From QWOP01 sp003669605 (GTDB lineage Bacteria > Planctomycetota > Planctomycetia > Pirellulales > UBA1268): a stretch of DNA of 16,834 nt. Made by a program: the position numbers and the translations under genes. This document shows, one piece after another, positions 16,090 to 16,834 of the stretch (position 1 is the stretch's first letter; each line of letters starts with the position of its first letter). The stretch spans positions 1-16,834 of the forward strand of contig CANKIK010000103.1 in NCBI GenBank assembly GCA_947481985.1, written 5' to 3'. The notes beneath the pieces were generated by a model that ran no database searches, was not told the DNA's origin, and was given only the letters and a program-made list of their open reading frames with translations.

Positions 16090-16597
16090 GGAATCTCCCC
16101 TTTCCCGCAGGACAGTGCCCAGCGACGCACGCCTCGGCGTTGCCGACCTGCCATCATGCTACCGCAGGCGTGGCGAAGAGGCACAGGCGACCCCGAAGCC
16201 GCGTTTGAGCCGGAACTCTCGGTGGCAGTCCTCTTGGTGGTTCGGTCGGCCGGGGCGGCAAAAGTCTCGTCGCCCCGCATCGCTTTAGACCAGTCACGCG
16301 GGCCGTTCGAAGCGGTAGGCGCGATCGGGGCGACTCGAGCGTTCGCCGACCCCGGCCTCGTCCTCTGCGCCGGCAAAGAAGCCCTACGCGCAGCGGACAA
16401 ATTGGACGTTCTTTGCGAGGGGTCGCCCGTGCTCCGAGAGCCGGCGTAGCCGACAAGCGGAGCCCGGAAGGCGAAGCGCAGGCGGGTTCGAGAGAGCGGA
16501 GGCCCAATGGATGGCCGGAGTGAACGTCCGGCTCTCGGGGCACGGGCGACCGCGAAGCGTGTCACAGGCCCCGTACCACAACCTCACCGTCTCCGGC
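16090..16597 (-). other. 508-bp gene-free stretch between the Gfo/Idh/MocA-like and PDZ genes
   Basis: No open frame here has recognisable domains. Several overlapping frames on both strands run open, but they are rich in Arg/Pro/Ser/Ala with no conserved motif, the usual pattern of unconstrained high-GC DNA. The stretch must hold the 3' end of the upstream oxidoreductase mRNA and probably the promoter of the PDZ-isomerase-dehydrogenase set. No sigma-70 site is convincing. A large inverted repeat occupies 16421-16551. Confidence 0.6.
16421..16551. repeat. Long inverted repeat, 24-bp arms, 83-nt spacer
   Basis: The left arm (16421-16444, beginning GGTCGCCCGTGC) is the reverse complement of the right arm (16528-16551, beginning CCGGCTCTCGG) at 23 of 24 positions. 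The single mismatch would be a G-U wobble in a plus-strand transcript, so plus-strand RNA could form an uninterrupted 24-bp stem. The 83-nt spacer is GC-rich and contains a smaller inverted pair GGCC/GGCC (16501-16504, 16513-16516). No transposase or target-site duplication was recognised and there is no T-run on either side. It could be a structured RNA, a palindromic intergenic repeat, a MITE-like remnant or an mRNA 3'-end hairpin of the oxidoreductase gene 46 bp away. Confidence 0.7.
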
Positions 16598-16834
16598 TTA
16601 ATCGTCAATTCGCATCCCACCCGCCAGTAACACCGTCTCCTGGACGGCCAGATCGTGGTCGGGGGTGAACGGCGAAGCCATCTCGCCGCGGATGATCGCC
16701 GCCATTTCGGCGGCGTCGGCGATATAGCGGGTGAAGTTGGGGAATGGCACCTCGGTGATTCCCTTTTGGAAGACCCCTCGGTCGCGGTCGAGCGTGATCC
16801 GAACAGACGGGTCATCGAGGGGCTGGATGTGGAA
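16598..16834 (-). CDS. Gfo/Idh/MocA-like oxidoreductase, C-terminal end only (start outside window)
   Basis: On the minus strand a frame is open from the right edge of the window to a TAA (16598-16600), giving 78 residues with no start codon inside the window. The sequence ADAAEMAAIIRGEMASPFTP followed by DHDLAVQETVLLAGGM matches the C-terminal helix region of Gfo/Idh/MocA-family NAD(P)-dependent oxidoreductases, where the Asp-His before the last helix and the LAVQE pattern recur. The NAD-binding Rossmann domain and catalytic Lys/His lie outside the window, so activity and substrate cannot be judged. It has the same orientation as the PDZ-isomerase-dehydrogenase set but is 508 bp away, so it is probably a separate transcription unit. 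Confidence 0.75.
   Translation of the reverse strand, partial: FHIQPLDDPSVRITLDRDRGVFQKGITEVPFPNFTRYIADAAEMAAIIRGEMASPFTPDHDLAVQETVLLAGGMRIDD

Noticed and set aside
16156..16184. Possible promoter of the PDZ gene, -10-like TAGCAT on the minus strand (16156-16161)
   Set aside because: No acceptable -35 hexamer lies 16-18 bp upstream, so it is not supported over background.
16421..16551. Integron attC site
   Set aside because: The expected RYYYAAC/GTTRRRY core sites are not found at the ends of the arms and no integrase is present in the window.
16086..16565. Minus-strand frame of 159 codons, and overlapping 16154-16543 and 16384-16815 frames, as small genes
   Set aside because: Composition is Arg/Pro/Ser/Ala-rich with no motif, the frames overlap each other, one runs over the real oxidoreductase end, and they span the inverted repeat.

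Overview
The window is high-GC bacterial DNA that most likely comes from a planctomycete (order Pirellulales or a relative). The main evidence is a protein of the Pirellula/Verrucomicrobium-type membrane-bound dehydrogenase family with a C-terminal CxxCH heme site (minus strand, 11516-14074). Next to it lie a Tat-exported sugar isomerase of the hydroxypyruvate isomerase family and the end of a Gfo/Idh/MocA-type oxidoreductase, a common planctomycete neighbourhood. The assignment rests on gene families, not on a marker gene.

The plus-strand half (about 1-11502) opens inside a giant secreted protein whose reading frame is already open at the left edge (2-6730, at least 2242 residues visible). 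It has VCBS and cadherin-like repeats, then an animal-type heme peroxidase domain with the distal Asp-His, catalytic Arg and proximal His all visible, then 16 contiguous RTX nonapeptides, two shorter RTX patches and a type-I-secretion-like C-terminus. After 180 bp come two housekeeping genes: ileS (6911-10366, type-2/eukaryote-like isoleucyl-tRNA synthetase) and purN, joined by an ATGA stop/start overlap. The purN frame has no stop codon. It runs through a run of nine C's and a linker that looks like translated intergenic DNA into a DinB-like four-helix metalloprotein, which has its own ATG (10981) and a good Shine-Dalgarno.

The minus-strand half (11516-16834, read right to left) holds the end of a Gfo/Idh/MocA-like oxidoreductase cut by the window edge (16598-16834), a 508-bp stretch with no convincing gene, and then a tight three-gene set. 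This set is a PDZ-domain secreted or anchored protein (15091-16089), a Tat-signal hydroxypyruvate-isomerase-like TIM-barrel protein (14129-15034) and the heme-binding PVC dehydrogenase-like protein (11516-14074). The gaps are 54-56 bp, each start has a strong Shine-Dalgarno, and all three proteins carry export signals, so this reads as an operon for extracytoplasmic carbohydrate or organic-acid processing (inference). It converges on purN-dinB with only 13 bp between the stop codons.

The points most worth a second look are the giant RTX peroxidase, the purN/dinB read-through with its C9 tract, and a 24-bp inverted repeat (16421-16444 / 16528-16551) in the gene-free stretch. No CRISPR array, tRNA, rRNA or recognisable transposase was seen, and nothing in the window is clearly an undescribed defence or mobile system.
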